Assembly: GCA_022818135.1 (NCBI GenBank)
Contig: JAFMSR010000002.1
Coordinates: 55,858,172 to 55,922,171, forward strand
DNA: 64,000 nucleotides
From: Saxidomus purpurata
Lineage: Eukaryota > Mollusca > Bivalvia > Venerida > Veneridae
Reading direction: 5' to 3'
Part shown: in pieces, positions 52,801 through 57,180 of the stretch
Numbering within the stretch: position 1 is the first letter of the stretch
Layout: every line of letters starts with the position of its first letter
Notes under the pieces: generated by a model
What the model was told of the DNA's origin: nothing
The model's input: the letters and a program-made list of their open reading frames with translations, nothing else
Database searches by the model: none
Made by a program: the position numbers and the translations under genes

Positions 52801-53596
52801 ACTTTTTGTGCCCACTCGGTGAAATTATAACGTGATATTACACCGAAACCAAACATTTTCCTCTATGTTTTTGCCATACCAGTGCTGACAAACTTATTTT
52901 ATGTTTTTCAGTGGTTTACCACAATATAACGGTGGATTATATTCCGATAATTTCACTCACGAACCCAGAAAGCAGTTATTTTCACTCATGGCTGCGCCAC
53001 TCGTGAAAATATCACTTTTCGTGCCCACTCGGTGAAATTATAACGTGATATTACACCGAAACCAAACATTTTCCTCTATGTTTTTGCCATACCAGTGCTG
53101 ACAAACTTATTTTATGTTTTTCAGTGGTTTACCACAATATAACGGTGGATTATATTCCGATAATTTCACTCACGAACCCAGAAAGCAGTTATTTTCACTC
53201 ATGGCTGCGCCACTCGTGAAAATATCACTTTTCGTGCCCACTCGGTGAAATTATAACGGGATATTACACCGAAACCAAAAATTTTCCTCTATGTTTTTGC
53301 CATACCAGTGCTGACAAACTTATTTTATGTTTTTCAGTGGTTTACCACAATATAACGGTGGATTATATTCCGATAATTTCACTCACGAACCCAGAAAGCA
53401 GTTATTTTCACTCATGGCTGCGCCACTCGTGAAAATATCACTTTTCGTGCCCACTCGGTGAAATCATAACGTGATATTACACCGAAACCAACAATTGTCC
53501 TCTATGTTTTTGCCATACCAGTCCGTTAAGTATATTTGAAATTGACTTACCGCAAATGAACAGCATCACTATAACCCGTATAATTTTCACATTCAT
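237..53596 (-). CDS. Adhesion G-protein-coupled receptor with sushi, Ig-like and HormR domains (38 exons, 3' end off window)
   Basis: Predicted cell-surface adhesion-family GPCR. The order is signal peptide, Thr-rich stalk, sushi 1, two Ig-like domains, sushi 2-16, HormR, GAIN, GPS and the start of the seven-helix domain. Every junction listed in the exon entries has a plausible AG acceptor and GT donor, and the phases match throughout; the sum is 5,506 nt. Family knowledge: sushi and Ig domains bind ligands, GAIN/GPS self-cleaves to leave a tethered agonist, and the 7TM signals through G proteins. The ligand is unknown. Domain exons are almost all phase 1-1 and many N-glycosylation sequons are visible. 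Helices 4-7 are beyond the left edge. The link to the signal-peptide exon and the inclusion of each Thr-rich exon are inferred from phase and spacing. The gene could alternatively be two adjacent transcripts split near 32-48 kb. Introns without an entry (for example 388-834, 938-1735, 3037-3889, 8803-10183 and 27259-28772) show nothing recognisable. Confidence 0.85.
835..937 (-). CDS. aGPCR exon: transmembrane helix 2
   Basis: 34 codons that complete the Arg codon split from the TM1 exon (AG|A). It reads YVKSDRVVLLINLSVAL and ends GGVDRTENK, the usual end of helix 2 and first extracellular loop in family B2 receptors. The acceptor is TAG and the donor is GTATTA, a weaker site. Confidence 0.9.
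1736..1839 (-). CDS. aGPCR exon: tethered-agonist end and transmembrane helix 1
   Basis: 34 codons plus 2 nt. After a short acidic linker (ENVDTTAID), a ~25-residue hydrophobic stretch with a central GCSVSLLAL matches helix 1 of adhesion GPCRs, ending near HIALW. The acceptor is TTTTAG and the donor GTAATT. The following residue is Arg, formed across the intron. Confidence 0.9.
2215..2326 (-). CDS. aGPCR exon: GPS autoproteolysis motif
   Basis: 37 codons plus 1 nt. It carries W..GC, then C.C and CNHLTNFAILM, the canonical GPS pattern with the scissile HL|T site. Both Cys-Cys pairs and the catalytic His-Leu-Thr are present, so self-cleavage is expected. Residues after the Thr would form the tethered agonist. 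Donor GTAAGT. Confidence 0.95.
2659..2702 (-). CDS. aGPCR exon: start of GPS motif
   Basis: A 44-nt exon encoding NQLNGPRCNFWNES plus two bases. The 'C.FWN' pattern is the conserved first half of GPS. Acceptor TTTTAG, donor GTAAGT. It joins the next exon to give FWNESLQVWDGTGC. Confidence 0.9.
2929..3036 (-). CDS. aGPCR exon: C-terminal GAIN domain
   Basis: 36 codons, phase 0-0. It contains EINSAVVSVKIP and ends INLKLGHLE, matching the GAIN-B strand and 'L.H' segment just ahead of GPS. The acceptor appears to be GCCAG; an upstream GTGCAG would be out of frame. Confidence 0.85.
3890..3978 (-). CDS. aGPCR exon: GAIN domain, boundary uncertain
   Basis: The body KKVSLCVMAYNFCV fits the hydrophobic GAIN-B strand ('V.F..Y..L') and ends at a strong GTAAGT donor. 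The 5' boundary is unsure. GTGTAG at 3979-3980 fits the phase of the upstream exon. A stronger-looking TGCAG further upstream would fit only if the previous exon used a donor 4 nt downstream. Confidence 0.6.
4848..4964 (-). CDS. aGPCR exon: GAIN domain
   Basis: 38 codons, phase 1-1. It contains NDISFPEQ and ends SFTIPKESLT, typical of GAIN-B strands in adhesion GPCRs. Acceptor GACAG, donor GTAAGT. An alternative in-frame-shifting donor (GTAACG) lies 4 nt downstream. Confidence 0.85.
5328..5442 (-). CDS. aGPCR exon: GAIN domain helix
   Basis: 38 codons plus 1 nt. It begins QAKGASKIIDVVSRYTDA, matching the helical GAIN-A pattern (A.GASKLL..V). The acceptor region reads AAGCAGCAG, so starts at 5445, 5442 or 5439 are possible and differ by one Gln each. 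Donor GTAACT. Confidence 0.85.
5969..6076 (-). CDS. aGPCR exon: GAIN-A segment
   Basis: 36 codons, phase 0-0. FLKTTSNLLDTSNTESWKEI matches the GAIN-A motif 'SNLLD....W.E'. It ends with a Thr/Asn-rich tail. Acceptor TTTCAG, donor GTCATA (weak). Confidence 0.85.
6579..6767 (-). CDS. aGPCR exon: start of GAIN-A
   Basis: 63 codons, phase 0-0. It contains ALDQLINITK and VTSILENIANIS, the usual opening helices of the GAIN domain. Acceptor CACAG, donor GTTTGT. Confidence 0.88.
6888..7258. mobile_element. TTAA-flanked MITE-like element
   Basis: The left end AGGGACATACCCT and right end AGGGAGTGCCTCT are imperfect inverted repeats (9 of 13). Each is flanked by TTAA (6884-6887 and 7259-7262). About 371 bp and non-coding. 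TTAA targeting is typical of piggyBac-like elements, but family assignment from this alone is tentative. Confidence 0.55.
8060..8160 (-). CDS. aGPCR exon: HormR domain, second half
   Basis: 33 codons preceded by 2 nt. It reads YTGEISRQCSDKGVWKLP then YNCVRKD, matching the C-terminal half of the HormR (hormone receptor) domain, with its Cys, Trp and final NCVR. Acceptor TTTAG, donor GTATGT. Confidence 0.9.
8698..8802 (-). CDS. aGPCR exon: HormR domain, first half
   Basis: 34 codons, phase 1-1. It contains TACSNDRDSHGLLWNETQPG and TTKC, typical of HormR (C....G..W..T..G). Splicing to the next exon restores Gly in DKGYTGE. Acceptor TTGCAG, donor GTGTGT. Confidence 0.9.
10184..10366 (-). CDS. 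aGPCR exon: sushi domain 16
   Basis: 60 codons, phase 1-1. Four sushi Cys are present: CPSL at the start, TFSCTEPG, VTCLPSG and PICKK, with the core Trp in GQWTG. Acceptor TGTAG; the donor GTAGGT is weak but keeps phase 1. It joins directly to HormR. Confidence 0.9.
10659..10862 (-). CDS. aGPCR exon: sushi domain 15 (long, extra Cys)
   Basis: 67 codons, phase 1-1, longer than its neighbours. CGNWTYSN opens it, FCYCNSGYQ gives an additional Cys, then AATCNATGSW and PLCVAA. The extra Cys and ~8 additional N-terminal residues set it apart from the other sushi units. Confidence 0.88.
11312..11488 (-). CDS. aGPCR exon: sushi domain 14
   Basis: 58 codons, phase 1-1. CPELSELNHG, FSCEDGYNLVG, QCLAYGNW and PSCVPV give the four Cys and core Trp. 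Acceptor CTACAG, donor GTAAGT. Confidence 0.92.
11752..11925 (-). CDS. aGPCR exon: sushi domain 13
   Basis: 57 codons, phase 1-1. CEVLPPPENG, FDCYQGYNLNG, STCLSDGNW and PLCMPK make a complete sushi domain. Acceptor CTGCAG, donor GTATTC. Confidence 0.92.
12880..13346 (+). repeat. Dispersed repeat ending CAGGTGAGCT
   Basis: Non-coding block with 'TTGCCATAGCAACCAGA', 'CTAAGTTTCATCAACATAGG', a GACGGACTGACGGATGGACG run and the terminus CAGGTGAGCT. Parts recur at 18.0-18.6 kb. It lies in the intron between sushi 13 and 12, about 1.5 kb long, which has no other recognisable content. Confidence 0.55.
13482..13658 (-). CDS. aGPCR exon: sushi domain 12
   Basis: 58 codons, phase 1-1. CTSPKAPANG, ITCDEGFYLFG, ITCLEDGTW and TNCSKK. 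Acceptor TTTAG, donor GTACAT. Confidence 0.92.
13735..15150 (+). repeat. Degenerate tandem repeat array with GACCTTGACCTTT units
   Basis: Successive units contain TGACCTTGACCTTTGACC, then 'ATGATCCCAAATT', an 'ACTTCATACT' segment and 'AAGAGCGG'. Units are strongly diverged, roughly 150-190 bp each, and the array ends in GCGGACAGACATACG. It lies in the large intron between sushi 11 and 12, with a MITE nested at 14685-15014. Confidence 0.7.
14685..15014. mobile_element. TTAA-flanked MITE nested in a tandem repeat
   Basis: The ends AGGTCCACTACTAAGCG and its imperfect reverse complement (ending TATTGGACCT) are flanked by TTAA at 14681-14684 and 15015-15018. It interrupts a repeat unit that normally reads GACCTTTAAC.ATATG, which supports the boundaries. 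Non-coding, 330 bp. Confidence 0.65.
16617..16830 (+). repeat. Diverged ~107-bp tandem duplication with TGACGTCA palindromes
   Basis: Two units share ACTGACGTCATA, GTGCTA.A.CATTGTA and TTGCATCG in the same order. TGACGTCA occurs at 16642-16649 and 16752-16759, 110 bp apart, and a third copy lies at 15889-15896. The palindrome is the CRE/ATF site, but here it may simply be part of a repeat. Confidence 0.55.
17120..17299 (-). CDS. aGPCR exon: sushi domain 11
   Basis: 59 codons, phase 1-1. CPTLPSLQYG, ILCNSGYVVDG, ITCTTNGTW and TKCLPK. Acceptor TTCAG, donor GTAAGT. It resembles sushi 10 in its central 'NGTW..(I)TKC' segment. Confidence 0.92.
17691..17870 (-). CDS. aGPCR exon: sushi domain 10
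   Basis: 59 codons, phase 1-1. CPVKTTFKHG, VNCDTGYVRQG, VTCTVNGTW and TKCIPK. Acceptor TTCAG, donor GTAATT. It lies only ~390 bp from sushi 11 and is the same length, suggesting a local duplication. Confidence 0.92.
18060..18605 (+). repeat. Dispersed repeat, relative of the 12.9-13.3 kb element
   Basis: Contains 'CCAATTATTGCCATAGGAACCAGAA' type sequence and ends AGCACGTTGTGCTCAGG. The same 17 bases occur at the left edge of the window (positions 2-18). Located in the intron between sushi 10 and 9. Confidence 0.5.
19014..19190 (-). CDS. aGPCR exon: sushi domain 9
   Basis: 58 codons, phase 1-1. CGSPRTVYNH, IACDLGYTLVG, ILCLSDGSW and GNCLK. The acceptor is TTAAG (AAG, not CAG) and the donor is GTATTA. 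Confidence 0.9.
19964..20140 (-). CDS. aGPCR exon: sushi domain 8
   Basis: 58 codons, phase 1-1. CTVPPAPLYGY, IYCNEGYNLIG, IHCEENATW and AVCDLI. Near-duplicate of sushi 6, about 3.83 kb to the right. Acceptor TTTAG, donor GTAAAT. Confidence 0.93.
20662..20841 (-). CDS. aGPCR exon: sushi domain 7
   Basis: 59 codons, phase 1-1. CQDPLSPTNGY, FSCYPGYDLVG, TVCLLNATW and PSCIVK. Duplicate of sushi 5, 3.87 kb to the right; it has two extra residues (the GG in TGGKEVND). Donor GTGAGT. Confidence 0.93.
21430..21845 (+). repeat. TTATATTATGT-like low-complexity tract
   Basis: A degenerate run of TTATGT, TTATATTATG and ATTGTATAC-like units, about 400 bp. A 107-codon open frame across it is only a product of the repeat. 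The rest of the 20842-23159 interval has no recognisable gene. Confidence 0.7.
23790..23966 (-). CDS. aGPCR exon: sushi domain 6
   Basis: 58 codons, phase 1-1. CTVPPAPANGY, IHCNEGYDLLG, IHCENNATW and TTCDLI. Paralogue of sushi 8 with the same splice sites. Confidence 0.93.
24538..24711 (-). CDS. aGPCR exon: sushi domain 5
   Basis: 57 codons, phase 1-1. CRLPLPPING, FSCHPGYKLVG, TVCLLNTTW and PSCIVK. Paralogue of sushi 7. Acceptor TTACAG, donor GTGAGT. Confidence 0.93.
25503..25676 (-). CDS. aGPCR exon: sushi domain 4
   Basis: 57 codons, phase 1-1. CPKLPSLING, FECYYGYKLTG, STCLDEGW and PSCDAI. The acceptor is AAAG and the donor GTATGA. Its closest relative in the window is the decayed exon at 48837-49010. 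Confidence 0.9.
26622..26798 (-). CDS. aGPCR exon: sushi domain 3
   Basis: 58 codons, phase 1-1. CKNVTVPLNG, IVCDDEYHLNG, LVCEANGNW and STCVPT, with six NxS/T sequons. The usual GY is EY. Acceptor TTACAG, donor GTCTGT. Confidence 0.92.
27085..27258 (-). CDS. aGPCR exon: sushi domain 2
   Basis: 57 codons, phase 1-1. SVCPRPPSPEHGY, LTCDRGYTRS, ATCKSSGKW and MRCDPV. The first Cys is displaced by two residues from the exon start. Acceptor TTTAG, donor GTAAGT. Confidence 0.92.
28773..29171 (-). CDS. aGPCR exon: Ig-like domain 2
   Basis: 132 codons in one phase 1-1 exon. Cys36 (VLNCTAQ), Trp50 (ISWET) and Cys107 (YSCHVEV) give the classic Ig pattern, with an extra Cys81. Several sequons are present. 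Acceptor TTTCAG, donor GTAAGT. The exon is larger than any sushi exon here. Confidence 0.88.
29585..29968 (-). CDS. aGPCR exon: Ig-like domain 1
   Basis: 127 codons, phase 1-1. Cys24 (ITCNTSYEL), Trp50 and Cys105 (YQCHVSF) define an Ig-like fold; Cys97 and Cys116 may form an extra bridge. Acceptor TTTCAG, donor GTAAGT. It is divergent from Ig-like domain 2. Confidence 0.87.
30350..31100. repeat. Relatively GC-rich dispersed repeat fragment
   Basis: This block is clearly richer in G+C than the surrounding intron (for example 'GGGCCCGACGAAACAGGCC' and 'AGTCCTCCCCCTCTTCCGTC') and starts with an AC microsatellite. It looks like an inserted repeat in the sushi 1 to Ig-like 1 intron. No reading frame I can recognise. 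Confidence 0.4.
30417..30512 (+). repeat. (AC)n microsatellite
   Basis: An interrupted CACACA run with GCACAC and GACACAC variants. Confidence 0.9.
31543..31731 (-). CDS. aGPCR exon: sushi domain 1 (N-terminal, extra Cys)
   Basis: 62 codons, phase 1-1. CRSPGTFGNG, FICDDDFYING, SLCLPNGKW and PQCISN, with an additional Cys in GTCNQTTT. It stands apart from the other sushi domains, separated from them by the two Ig-like exons. Acceptor TTACAG, donor GTAGGT. Confidence 0.9.
31766..31859 (+). repeat. (AG)n microsatellite
   Basis: A near-pure GA run with periodic GACAGA interruptions, about 35 bp upstream of the sushi 1 exon on its transcribed strand. There it reads as a CT-rich tract ahead of the acceptor. 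Confidence 0.9.
32878..32928 (-). CDS. aGPCR exon: Thr-rich linker, type I
   Basis: A 51-nt phase 1-1 exon encoding SSSVAVTKTTTPKPIT, a mucin-like O-glycosylation stretch. Acceptor TTCCAG, donor GTATAA. Decayed copies of the exon occur at about 37.7, 39.4, 46.4 and 48.1 kb. Confidence 0.7.
34545..34678. repeat. Foldback (palindromic) element
   Basis: The arms GTTTCAGTGAAATATCGATT and AATTGATATTTTACTGAAAC flank an inner palindrome TTTTCACGAGTGGCGTAGCC..., so the whole ~134 bp can form one hairpin. The inner part resembles the core of the 213-bp array at 52.3 kb (CACTCATGGCTGCGCCACTCGTG). Confidence 0.65.
36866..36943 (-). CDS. aGPCR exon: Thr/Ser-rich linker, type II copy A
   Basis: A 78-nt phase 1-1 exon with acceptor TTTCAG and donor A|GTAATA. 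It encodes 25 residues starting ASSKPLLSS and ending SVKPNTTTT. The last exonic base is A where copies B and C have the better G, so this donor is weaker. Confidence 0.6.
38360..38413 (-). CDS. aGPCR exon: Thr-rich linker, type III copy A
   Basis: A 54-nt phase 1-1 exon encoding SGPVTTETTATITKSVT. Acceptor TTTCAG, donor G|GTATAT. Nearly the same as copy B at 47027-47080. Confidence 0.65.
40060..40667. mobile_element. Composite foldback insertion (two copies)
   Basis: Two palindromic units (40060-40212 and 40291-40451) have arms TAACTGTTTTGTAATTTTGA and a matching reverse complement ending AAATAGTTA. They are followed by CTAACGCA...TGCGTTAG segments with repeated AAACGACGTTACCAATCAG. Paralogous loci at 38.34 and 47.01 kb lack this block and run straight into the exon, so it is an insertion. 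Confidence 0.7.
40675..40723 (-). pseudogene. Relic of type III Thr-rich exon
   Basis: Matches the type III exons from VTTE onward, but the acceptor reads TTTCGG instead of TTTCAG and the exon start is altered. The donor G|GTATTT remains, with its +5 base changed by an adjacent insertion. It is probably not spliced in. Confidence 0.6.
41360..42298. mobile_element. DNA transposon remnant with terminal inverted repeats
   Basis: The left end TCACTGTACCTATGCTCGCC and right end (reverse complement TCACTGGACCCATGCTCGCT) match at 18 of 20 positions, with TTA on both sides (41357-41359 and 42299-42301). The related locus at 33.87 kb reads CTTATATGATTAT without the element. Open frames inside (62 and 63 codons) show no recognisable transposase. 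A 3-bp TTA duplication would fit PIF/Harbinger, but this is tentative. Confidence 0.7.
42370..43035 (+). mobile_element. Dispersed repeat with internal tandem units
   Basis: Starts AACAAGAGCTGTCC and ends GGGGGCATAATAA. It holds three units of 'GTGTGACCTTGACCTTT ... GACAAAGTTACAGTCCGGAC' with a period of about 154-176 bp, then a GACGGACGGACGGACAG run. The paralogue at 33.95 kb lacks it. Another copy in reverse orientation lies at the right end of the window. Confidence 0.75.
43615..43656 (-). CDS. aGPCR exon: Thr-rich linker, type II copy C (shortened)
   Basis: The ancestral acceptor used in copies A and B is mutated (TTTCAC instead of TTTCAG). An internal TTGCAG 36 nt downstream could replace it in the same phase, giving a 42-nt exon that encodes TAETSVEPDTTTA. 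Donor G|GTAATA. It could equally be unused. Confidence 0.45.
45530..45607 (-). CDS. aGPCR exon: Thr/Ser-rich linker, type II copy B
   Basis: 78 nt, phase 1-1, encoding ASSKTLLSSFAGATS then TSVKPNTTTT. Acceptor TTTCAG, donor G|GTAATA. It differs from copy A by several replacements (P to T, V to F, T to A, M to T), yet stays open. Confidence 0.62.
47027..47080 (-). CDS. aGPCR exon: Thr-rich linker, type III copy B
   Basis: 54 nt, phase 1-1, encoding SGPVTPQTTATTTKSVT. Acceptor TTGCAG, donor G|GTATAT. The frame and splice sites are kept relative to copy A while several codons differ. Confidence 0.65.
48595..48710. repeat. Short dispersed repeat shared with 50.88 kb
   Basis: 'CTGATCGAAATATGCCCGTG', a 'CCTACCA.GAAGATAG' segment and 'TTCAGTCAA' recur at 50885-50995 with the same order. 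The 50.9 kb copy has the CAGGTGAGCT end. The remainder of 49011-52254 shows no supported gene. Confidence 0.6.
48837..49010 (-). pseudogene. Decayed sushi exon, copy of sushi 4
   Basis: Same length (174 nt) and phase as the sushi 4 exon, and alignable along its length. The first conserved Cys codon is TAT instead of TGT, and an in-frame TAA stop lies mid-domain just before FTCYNGY. The later Cys codons and donor GTATAA survive. It cannot be included without ending the protein, so it is presumably skipped. Confidence 0.8.
52255..53520. repeat. Six-copy ~213-bp tandem array with hairpin core
   Basis: Unit starts at 52255, 52469, 52681, 52894, 53107 and 53320 (period 212-214). Units are over 95% identical by eye. 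Each has inverted arms (ATAATTTCAC and GTGAAATTAT) and the core palindrome CACTCATGGCTGCGCCACTCGTG. The array ends about 30 bp from the splice donor of the signal-peptide exon. Confidence 0.95.
53551..53596 (-). CDS. aGPCR first coding exon: signal peptide
   Basis: ATG at 53596-53594 followed by NVKIIRVIVMLFIC and one G, then a GTAAGT donor. A basic N-region and a hydrophobic core are typical of a signal peptide. The phase 1 end matches the phase 1 start of all downstream domain exons. The link to them is inferred, since no other candidate start was found on this strand to the right of 32 kb. Confidence 0.55.
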
Positions 53597-55382
53597 TCTT
53601 TTTCTAAGACAACATGAAGATAGCTAAAGTAAATTATTTATTTAACATAACGTATTTAAGTTATGCGAATTTTAATAATTGTCGCATATTTTTCATTTTG
53701 CATGGTTACTCGTCTTCAAATTTGTTTAAATTATGATAACGCTAAAACTCGTTGACACTGACAAAGTAAAGATAGAGTTCAGTCTAGTTTTAAATTTGAT
53801 CAGATTAGGCTGTGCATTTGATAATGAAATATTATGTTCAAACAAAATGTTTAAATTTTTTTTTAGACTAAGAGTTAGAAATAGATATCAAAAATATGCA
53901 TGTTAGCAAACAATCCTGACTACGTGTAGCTAAACAGTAAACATTTAGAGGTACTCCGTCCGTCAAGACCCGTCGGCAGAGTGTGGCGGGGGGGGGGGGA
54001 TTTTCCGTGTTTGACAGACATTATCCATTCTATGCCCAATGTTGGTGTTAGTCGACGCAATCTGCACAATAATAAAATGAGAATATTTATTTTTATCTTA
54101 CGTTTATATGTAGGATCAAGATTTGTCCGTCCATTTAAATCTATTTCAACAATTACTTGGTGAGTTTAAAGCAGTGGGTGTTCGTTCGTTCTCGTTCGAT
54201 CACGACAGAGGCTGATTCTGTCATGCAGTTTTCACAAGTGACATTCAGTTGATTGATATGCTCATATATTTACCTGTTGTCGTCCCTCTGCGATCGAGTG
54301 GTTTGAGTCACATTTGAGGTGCATGCACGAGTTAGAGCACTGCTACCGATGATGCCAGGCTCAATTTATGCGAGGAAGTTGGCAGTTTCTTACGGGGGAT
54401 AGGGTGCTTATACTGGTCCTTTTCATAAACGAGGGTTAAGTAAACTAGCCATCTGTAAAAATGACTGAAATACGGTTGAAATGGTCAAACCCAACAAATA
54501 AACATTATAAAATGAATTCATGATACTGGGAATCCGCTCGAAAACTAGATTACCAGATAGAACGAAAGAAAACCCTTTACATCTATACTAATCAAAACTT
54601 CTAACGCACCATCTGCCTTTCCCTTCTTTATTTAATTATCAACCCTTCCAATATCTTTTAGCTTATTTCTACCTATCTGTGCACGAAAGCTATCATGTCT
54701 TGCATTTATGAAGACACTATGTAGATATTTCCGGTACATTAAAATTTCAAAATGATCGAGTGGTAAACATAGGATATTGCCTTTATGCTCTTCCTTGGGA
54801 CACCCACTCTTAAAGTTCTCTTCCATATAAAATTTAAGGTATACCCCTTTAATTTGATAATAACTAGTACACCATTCAGCTATTCCTTTTAATGACATTT
54901 AGATAAAACACACATTCTAACACTATTGAAATTTCTCCTATACAGGCAAAGAAAGATTTGAGCGTGATATACCTACAAATCGTAGTAAACAGTAGTTCGG
55001 TATCGCCAGCAATATCAGCAACAACAAAAATAAGACGAATAGCGTTTTGTTCAGAGAGTAAAAAAGAACAGCGAAAATTTCACGAGATGCAAGGAATGCA
55101 CGGAATACTACAAGTTCAAGGCAGCGCATCAAATAGTACCCCTTATTATAATTAACATTATGCTGAATTGTTTATTTTAGTTTGTGTTAACTGTTTTTCA
55201 TGTAATCTTATCTGTATCTGTATTTTAATAATTTGTTTTGCTTAGTGTGATAATATTAAAACTAATCTAAAATCTTTTTTTATGATTATTGCATAGACTG
55301 TTATTTGTTATGTCGGTCAAAAGCTATACATAACTTATGTTTTCCTGTGCTATTATATGACTAACTGACAATAAATAAATTT

Positions 55383-55487
55383 TGTATTGTATTGTATTGT
55401 ATTGTATTTGTATTGTATTGTATTGTATTGTATTGTATTGTATTGTATTGTATTGCATTGCATTGCATTGCATTGTATTGTATTGTA
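55383..55487 (+). repeat. (ATTGT)n satellite
   Basis: About 20 pentamer units, with a GCATT variant block near the end. It follows AATAAATAAATT, which resembles the tail of a non-LTR retroelement, but no coding part is recognisable upstream. Confidence 0.9.
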
Positions 55488-56797
55488 CCTTATATTTACG
55501 GATGACTTCATTTTCTTTTTACGTGTGTATCTGTACTATTCTGACAGATTTTCTGGAACCAATCTAATAATTACCAGTATAGTGGCCATGGTGACAGTCA
55601 GGAACACTAAAGTCACTAACTTGACAACTTATGACAATATTGCCTAACATGTACTAAAAAAATAATCAGCTAAAGAACTCTACCGACAGCATCTAAACAA
55701 TTTCACATCTCATTTTGCCAAAATTTTGTAAGAATCGCACTCGAATCGGCTCTTGGTTCCTCTAATTCCACTTGTGCGTAAAGTTCAAATCAATCTAGCC
55801 AAGCCGGATGAAAAACAATGTATATAATGTTCTTGTTTAGCGAAAGATGCAGATATTTAGTTGATGATGTTTATGTTTTTTGCAGCAAGATTTGGTGTAC
55901 CGTCTATTTTGGTGTTAGGTTCTGAAACACATATTCCATAACCCTTGGTCAAATATTATTGTCATATGACTTTGGCATATATAATTATCAGTAACCACTT
56001 AGGCCTAAGTGTTTATTTAAAATTTTGATGTAGTGTTCAGGGTTCAGTGTTATCAAACAATTTAGTTTCATGTTAGATAAGTTTTGTTTTAAACACAGAC
56101 TAAATGAGTTACCTTCTACAAATAAAAATTATCAATATTATCATTATTATTATCATTCAATTACAATTATCATTATGATTATTGTGCGCGCTGTCTTACA
56201 GACAATTTTTGTTTTACAGAGGATCGAATTGATCACCATCAAGGTCAACACATTTTATTTCATTCAGGTTGGCACAATATGGCATCACCGTTACGAAATA
56301 AAAAAACACCTTCATTAGTTAGAACGGAGAAGAACAGGAAAAAAATTGCCCATAGAATATGAAACAGATGTATCGAACACTAAACTGGAACGAAGACAAT
56401 ATTTCGAAATTAGATGAAACATTTTACACTCGCAGCAACCACTTTCAAAACAGACACATGATAATGTCAAACTCCTCACAGATATTTGAGTGGGTGTGCT
56501 CCGTTGTAAGGGGAAGTAACCGCTGCTGGGAGTTTGAAAATATGTTATATATTTTCCAGTATCCATTGTCAAGTAAAGCCAAAGGTAGCTAAAACAATTT
56601 CAGCGTACCCGGTTTATATGCTTGACAGAAAGCCGCACCTGACGAAAAACAAAATATGTAAAAATAGCGGCATTTAGAGTTTTGGAAGCCAGAACTAAAC
56701 CAAAGGATATCAGACAATGTATCGTTGCGTTACGTTACGGTATTTACAAGTTGGTAGTGATAGACTGTTTATATGTTCGAGTGTCGCTTGTGTATAT

Positions 56798-57180
56798 ACA
56801 TTTATTTTATGTTTTATCGTGGTTTATCGAAATATAACGATGGATTATATCCCGATAAACTCACTGGCCACTCAGCGAACATTATCAAAATCTGTTACCC
56901 TGATTAACGTCAAAATGCCGGAAACCATATCAGCGATGCTTTCTGATGACGTTCCCGCAATTTTCGACATTTAATGAAATAAACTTAGTTTGAGACATAA
57001 AATAAACAGAAAAATTGTTGCTATTGGTGTTATATCACGATAATTTCACTCGTAAGTTTACACCAAAAGTTGTTATTTTCACTCGTGGCTGCGCCACTCG
57101 TGAAAATATCACTTTTGGTGCCCACTCGGTGAAATTATAATGTGATTTTACACCGAAACCAACAATTATCCTCTATGTAT
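56798..57180. repeat. Split single copy related to the 213-bp array
   Basis: 56798-56872 matches the first third of the array unit (TTTATTTTATGTTTTATCG..., AACGATGGATTATAT). 57033-57178 matches the rest, including CACTCGTGGCTGCGCCACTC and CCCACTCGGTGAAATTAT. The ~160 bp between them is unrelated. Confidence 0.6.

Noticed and set aside
54260..54330. Minus-strand ACGACAACAG|GTAAAT resembling another Thr-rich exon end
   Set aside because: It lies upstream of the signal-peptide exon and no acceptor gives a phase 1 exon. It is insufficient to call.
54632..54898. 88-codon minus-strand open frame
   Set aside because: No domain recognised and no splice or repeat context that supports a gene. It may be a retroelement fragment.
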